17,111 nucleotides of DNA from assembly GCA_016903675.1 (NCBI GenBank), contig JADQBA010000174.1, positions 1-17,111 on the forward strand. Reading direction: 5' to 3'. The notes beneath the pieces are model-generated. The model ran no database searches and was not told the origin of the DNA. It worked only from the letters and a program-made list of their open reading frames with translations. Position numbers and translations under genes: made by a program. The number at the start of each line of letters is the position of its first letter. The first letter of the stretch is position 1. The stretch comes from Stigonema ocellatum SAG 48.90 = DSM 106950 (GTDB taxonomy: Bacteria; Cyanobacteriota; Cyanobacteriia; Cyanobacteriales; Nostocaceae). This document shows, in pieces, positions 13,602 to 17,111 of this stretch.

Positions 13602-14417
13602 TCACTCGCTTACGCTTACGAGTTTGGGAAGATTGGCAATAGAAATATTTAGAAAATAAGCAAGTACCTCTTGCCGCCAAGCGTCATAAACTGCTCCTAG
13701 ACCTTCAATTTCAGCACCTGTGGCGCGGTGGATAATTTGCCAATACTCTTTGAGATAAGGGTTGCGTCGCTGTTGTGCTTCTTCGTCCAGTTCCAAAAGC
13801 TGTGCTGCAATGTCGTCTTTCTGTGCTGGTGAGGCTTGCTCATACATACTTTGCCACCAAGCCAAGACTCCTAGACGGTGAACTGCTTCATCAGGCAAGA
13901 TTGTTTTATTGGCAAATTCCGACGTTTCTGGGTCAATAATTGTGGTGGTGCGACTATTCAAAATTAGCTGAGCAACGATATGAAGTTCGTAGTGCAACTC
14001 AAACGCCATAAACCCTAGCCAGTTGCGAATGGGTAAATCTCCCATAAATCGAGCATGATTTTGCGCTTCCTGCTTTATTTTGTCAATGGGATCGTGTCCT
14101 GATAATGCCCATACACGGTGACGGGTAAATTGGGCATGCGCTCCATCATCACCAATTTGGCGGCTCAAAAATAGTTGGAGTTCTGGGTCAGAGATTTGGT
14201 CGATTATCTTACCACAAACTTGCACGATGTAAAGGTCGTGAGCTGCACCACCTATACGGAAGCGACAGAAGTTTTCTAATTCTTCTTGTGTATCAAGGGG
14301 TCGAGATGTATGCAAGCGAGTTTTGGGGAAGTGCGGAGCATGTTGATCAATCAGTCTGTCAATAATTTGAATTTCCAATTCAGGTGTCCAAGCAGGACGA
14401 GTCAATGTTGCAGTCAT
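13602..14417 (-). CDS. Ferritin-like diiron protein, possibly an oxygenase
   Basis: A 271-residue soluble, almost wholly helical protein with a candidate dinuclear metal site. D91-G-A-H94 lies in helix 2, E140 and E144 with nearby histidines in FELHYELH of helix 3, and E177-A-V-H180 in helix 4. An earlier Glu in EELENFCRF would complete the four-helix arrangement of rubrerythrin-like and diiron-oxygenase folds. Length exceeds a plain ferritin, leaving about 80 residues after the core. I do not recognise a named family. It sits 42 bases after the FMN monooxygenase gene on the same strand, so it may act on the same substrate or its product. The ATG at 14417 is followed by a short variable tail before the first helix. 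Confidence 0.7.
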   Translation of the reverse strand: MTATLTRPAWTPELEIQIIDRLIDQHAPHFPKTRLHTSRPLDTQEELENFCRFRIGGAAHDLYIVQVCGKIIDQISDPELQLFLSRQIGDDGAHAQFTRHRVWALSGHDPIDKIKQEAQNHARFMGDLPIRNWLGFMAFELHYELHIVAQLILNSRTTTIIDPETSEFANKTILPDEAVHRLGVLAWWQSMYEQASPAQKDDIAAQLLELDEEAQQRRNPYLKEYWQIIHRATGAEIEGLGAVYDAWRQEVLAYFLNISIANLPKLVSVSE

Positions 14418-14459
14418 ATTCAGCCTTGGTTAGAAAAATCTAAAATGTTGTTTTGAATG

Positions 14460-15509
14460 TTAATTTATCAGTTCTAGAGAACGCACTCGCGGTATTACCT
14501 CTTGAGAAAAGCGTTTCATCTCAGTAGCAAAAGGTTGAAATTGTAGCATAAAAGTATCAATGCCTACTTCTACAAAATCTGTTAGACGTGCAGCTACGGT
14601 GTCATAGCTGCCAACTAAGCCTGCTGCGGTGCCACCGTTACTTCCCACACCAGGGTATTTCGCCATGTTTTTGAACATGACAACTTCCGGTTCAATACCT
14701 TTCAAAAGTTCGCTTCTGTCGTCAGTTTTGGTAAGTTCGAGTAAATATTCATATTCTGCTTGTGCTTGTGCTTGAGTCGATCGCGCAATGACAAATGCTG
14801 ACAGCGCAAAGCTTAGGGGTTTGGGTTTCTTCCGAACTCGCTTTCTCATATCGGCGATCGCTTCACGCACGACTTCCAAAGGACGACCATTCAGGAAAAA
14901 TACATCTGCTTCTAGTGCTGCTAGATCCTTAGCGGATTCCGACTCACCACCCAGATAAACGCGGGGATGAGGTTGTGCTACTGAATGCGGACGTAAACAC
15001 AAATCATTGATCTGAAAGTATTTTCCTTGAAAATTGACTCGTTCCCCACTCCACAGTTCCTTTACTACCTTGATCCACTCTTGAGAATAGCGATAACGTT
15101 CATCGTGGGGTAGAAAAGATATGCCGGACTTTTGTAATTCCGGCATAAACCATCCACTTACAAGGTTAACTGCAAAACGCCCATTGCTGATAGCATCGAT
15201 ACCTAATGCCATCTTGGCTAAGACGACTGGATGAAACAGCAAAGGCTTTACAGCAGCGATGATTTCAATGGAGTTAGTGACTTCAGCAAGAGATGCAGCA
15301 GCAGTCCAAGTCTCTAGCTGGTCAAATTCTTGATTTCTTGGATTGATAATGTGTTCAGCGATGAGAGCATTGGTAAACCCGTATTCTTCTGCTAACTGTA
15401 TGAGTGTCTTTGCTCTTATGTAGCTAGCATCGCGAGGTTCAATTGGATGATTCATCGCACCACAATTACCGTAAACTGGAATCCAAATACCGTAATGAGG
15501 CTGAGACAT
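14460..15509 (-). CDS. FMN-dependent luciferase-like monooxygenase, SfnG/SsuD type
   Basis: A 349-residue cytosolic TIM-barrel enzyme of the bacterial luciferase family. Typical segments are WIPVYGNCG near residue 10, LAEEYGFTNALIAEH, PVVLAKMALGIDAISNGRFAVNLVSGWF (residues about 92-120), FLPHDERYRYSQEWI, and PRVYLGGESESAKDLAA near residue 200. The VNLVSGWF and HDERYRYS blocks are those of dimethylsulfone and alkanesulfonate monooxygenases. These use FMNH2 and O2 to break C-S bonds and release sulfite, a sulfinate or an aldehyde. It needs a separate flavin reductase, which is not in the window. It is the first gene of the four-gene minus-strand run. The start ATG is the first in frame; no clear promoter or ribosome binding site was found. 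Confidence 0.88.
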   Translation of the reverse strand: MSQPHYGIWIPVYGNCGAMNHPIEPRDASYIRAKTLIQLAEEYGFTNALIAEHIINPRNQEFDQLETWTAAASLAEVTNSIEIIAAVKPLLFHPVVLAKMALGIDAISNGRFAVNLVSGWFMPELQKSGISFLPHDERYRYSQEWIKVVKELWSGERVNFQGKYFQINDLCLRPHSVAQPHPRVYLGGESESAKDLAALEADVFFLNGRPLEVVREAIADMRKRVRKKPKPLSFALSAFVIARSTQAQAQAEYEYLLELTKTDDRSELLKGIEPEVVMFKNMAKYPGVGSNGGTAAGLVGSYDTVAARLTDFVEVGIDTFMLQFQPFATEMKRFSQEVIPRVRSLELIN

Positions 15510-15723
15510 AACTTTATGTATTTTCGCAGCACAAGGTTTTGGCTTTAATTAAACAGAAAAGTTTCAGAAATTCGCTGGTTTGAATGCAAATTCCAAACAA
15601 AGTACTATTTTCTGATTGTTTTACTGTTGTATACGTATTTCATCATCTCACAAATGACATGGAAAAGCAATGAACTTTAACAACGTTAACTTCCTGCAAT
15701 CTCTCTTGGGGTGACATGCGCTC
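15510..15723. other. Upstream region of the monooxygenase run, no gene seen
   Basis: AT-rich DNA between the monooxygenase start and the mobile-element debris. It should contain the promoter of the minus-strand run, but no convincing -35/-10 pair or operator was found. Only short palindromes such as GTTAAC are present. Confidence 0.3.
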
Positions 15724-15892
15724 TCAAACCATTGCTGGGTAAGTTCTTCCAGGATTCGCTAGCATTATTGCCGCGTTAGAGTCGATGTCCGCATTGCTGC
15801 GGCGCACCTCTCCTTGGTGAACCGGACGTGCAATTTTAACCGCATCCGGCTCTAAGCTTCCTGTGGGTAACTTGGAGATCCCCAAAAATCCC
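15724..15892 (-). pseudogene. Possible TnpB C-terminal remnant
   Basis: A minus-strand frame ends at TGA 15724-15726 and is open back to about 15892. Its last part reads SNADIDSNAAIMLANPG. D-x-N-A-A-x-x-I/L is the pattern of the third RuvC catalytic Asp of TnpB proteins near their C terminus. The paired cysteines of the TnpB zinc finger are missing just upstream, and the same DNA carries a domain V-like motif (15819-15852), so the reading may be partly coincidental. If real, it is a fragment of a second IS605-type element distinct from the tnpB at 16512. Confidence 0.35.
15789..15852 (-). mobile_element. Group II intron 3' end remnant (domain V, possible domain VI)
   Basis: On the minus strand, 15852 down to 15819 has the 34-base layout of group II intron domain V. 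A GAGCCGGA arm containing the catalytic AGC is followed by an upper stem closed on a TAAA loop, a two-base CG bulge, and the TCCGGTTC arm that pairs with the first. It is followed by CCGCA-GCAA-TGCGG (15789-15802), a GNRA-capped hairpin where domain VI would lie. No reverse-transcriptase/maturase reading frame is recognisable upstream (15853-16136), so any intron is ORF-less or decayed. Confidence 0.55.
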
Positions 15893-16136
15893 ATTCATAA
15901 CCCGTTTTCAGGAATTGACCGACCTTAATCACCGTCTTGAGCATAAGCGGACATTTTGGAGTATTGCATTCCCCTTTAGGCTGGGCAATTACAGCCTCAG
16001 TCCAAGAGACTTGTTCGCATGACCAACGTTTTCCTTAAATTATCGGTCTACGTTTCATCTAGTCCTTTCTTTAGCCAATCCAGGTTTGGGAGCTAACCCT
16101 TCGCGTCAATACGTCCCGCTAACATTCCCTATGTTA

Positions 16137-16432
16137 TTATGTTGTGGAAAATAAGCGTCTGAGATACCAAGATGATTGCGCCTTTGAACCGCTTAACTGC
16201 TCTATGGATACCAAACTGGGGATCTACTTCAATGAGTAGATGAACGTGCAAATAGCATTATTTCCATCTCAATGAGCTCGACCTGTATTTACGAGCGCTA
16301 TTTGCTCGCTTATGCTCTTTAAGCCTTAAATCTACTCCATCCTTGAGGACGCTACGTCGATACAATGGAAGTCCAGACAACGTGATACTTACATGAATAC
16401 ACGACATTGTTATTAAATTTAAATTTCTTCAT
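16137..16432 (-). pseudogene. tnpA: Decayed IS200/IS605 TnpA (Y1 HUH transposase)
   Basis: Starting at ATG 16432 the minus strand encodes MKKFKFNNNVVYSCKYHVVW, then in shifted frames VLKDGVDLRLKE, VELIEMEIM, LHVHLLIEVDPQFGIHRAVK and SSWYLRRLF. In that order these are the conserved segments of IS200-type transposases, including the HUH pair in HVHLL (16234-16248). At least three frame changes and in-frame stops interrupt it. The C-terminal third with the catalytic tyrosine is not found, so the gene is dead. It lies divergently 79 bases from the intact tnpB start, an arrangement known in IS605-type elements, and presumably was its partner. Confidence 0.8.
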
Positions 16433-16511
16433 AAAAAAGACTGGCGCTATCTAGCTTTTAAGTATATGGTATTTTCATCAAAGGTACATAATCGATCATA
16501 AGCAAGCAAGT

Positions 16512-17111
16512 ATGCAAGTGCGATGGAATTTCAAAATGTTACCCAACCCTGGCCAAGAGGAAACTCTTGAAGATTGGTTGGTAACGTTGCGAAAACATCG
16601 TAATTATGCTTTAAGAGAACGGATAGACGGATTCGACGCTAACAATCAAAATATTGATACTCCTATCGCTTATGCCTATGGAGCCTACTGTGATTTAGAC
16701 TCAAGGATTGAAGTAGGTTCTTGTTGTCCCCTAACTTGCCCAGTCCTCAAGCATGGTGTCATCCCTGAAAATTTAGATCTAGCGACCAAGCAATCCAAAG
16801 TTAAGGATAAGACAACAAAGGAAGTTATCGGGACTAGGCGTGAGTGGGATTGGGCCTCTGGCATTCAGATGAAAGTTACGTCCCAATTAAGGCAATCCTT
16901 GGATAGCTTTGCGGTCATTGATTCATGTGTATTGCAGCGCAACATTGCCAAATTGGACACAGCCTACGCCAACTTTTGGAAGCAGGGTAGAGGTTTCCCG
17001 CAGTTCCTGCGACGACTAGATTCTTTTGAGTACAAGCCGGGTCGTGTCATCCTGCGTCATATTCGCAAGAATTACGCTACCGCTTACCTGCCTGGAATTG
17101 GCGAAGTGAAA
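16512..17111 (+). CDS. tnpB: IS605-family TnpB (RNA-guided nuclease ancestor type), 5' part
   Basis: The ATG at 16512 opens a frame that stays open for all 200 codons to the window edge, so the gene continues beyond. The N-terminal part WNFKMLPNPGQEETLEDWLVTLRKHRNYAL is the usual TnpB start. A small Cys-containing segment, EVGSCCPLTCPVLK, is of a kind seen in cyanobacterial TnpBs. SQLRQSLDSFAVIDSCVLQRNIAKLDTAYANFWK and the basic RGFPQFLRR follow as in the family's recognition region. The RuvC catalytic residues, zinc finger and omega-RNA would lie downstream and are not visible. TnpB proteins are guide-RNA-dependent DNA nucleases that help keep the element at its site. Its divergent partner tnpA is broken, so this copy cannot move on its own. 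Confidence 0.85.
   Translation, partial: MQVRWNFKMLPNPGQEETLEDWLVTLRKHRNYALRERIDGFDANNQNIDTPIAYAYGAYCDLDSRIEVGSCCPLTCPVLKHGVIPENLDLATKQSKVKDKTTKEVIGTRREWDWASGIQMKVTSQLRQSLDSFAVIDSCVLQRNIAKLDTAYANFWKQGRGFPQFLRRLDSFEYKPGRVILRHIRKNYATAYLPGIGEVK

Overview
The window reads as chromosomal DNA from a cyanobacterium, probably a filamentous one of the Nostoc/Calothrix type. The octamer GCGATCGC (HIP1) recurs throughout (for example 691-698, 2254-2261, 2698-2705, and again near 6170, 8035, 10945, 11168 and 14853). Intergenic regions are long and carry palindromic and CTTTGCG-type repeats. The named species is not determinable from this sequence alone.

Region 1 (1-3460) holds single housekeeping genes between repeat-rich spacers: the 3' end of a bile-acid:sodium-symporter-family transporter, a glutathione-S-transferase-like protein, a histidine phosphatase and the methionine-salvage enzyme MtnC. 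A 61-residue protein follows, whose leader can fold in two competing ways around its ribosome binding site.

Region 2 (3893-7593, minus strand) holds a sulfate-binding periplasmic protein followed by a SulP/STAS anion permease, then a SAM-dependent methyltransferase. No ABC permease or ATPase genes accompany the binding protein here.

Region 3 (7743-9164, minus strand) is a compact three-member cluster: a uridine-kinase-like P-loop enzyme, a dual-specificity-type phosphatase, and an unlisted 45-codon remnant resembling the N terminus of a RibD-type deaminase. Divergent from it is a YpeA-like GNAT acetyltransferase.

Region 4 (about 9730-10090) is a non-coding stretch dense in hairpins, including GNRA and UUCG tetraloops on the plus strand. 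It looks like a structured RNA, and an ORF-less HEARO / IscB omega-RNA is the leading guess. A YieH-like HAD phosphatase follows. It converges on an unknown 266-residue protein across a bidirectional terminator that abuts a MITE-like repeat.

Region 5 (12103-15509, minus strand) is a four-gene run: an FMN-dependent luciferase-like monooxygenase (SfnG/SsuD type), a ferritin-like diiron protein, a beta-carbonic-anhydrase-fold enzyme and a TSUP (TauE/SafE) exporter. The combination suggests oxidation of an organosulfur compound with export of the sulfur product. In that setting the carbonic-anhydrase homologue could act on COS or CS2 instead of CO2.

Region 6 (15510-17111) is a graveyard of mobile DNA. 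It holds a group II intron domain V motif (minus strand) overlapping a TnpB-like C-terminal reading frame, and a frameshifted IS200-type tnpA remnant. Divergent from the remnant is an uninterrupted tnpB that runs off the window end.
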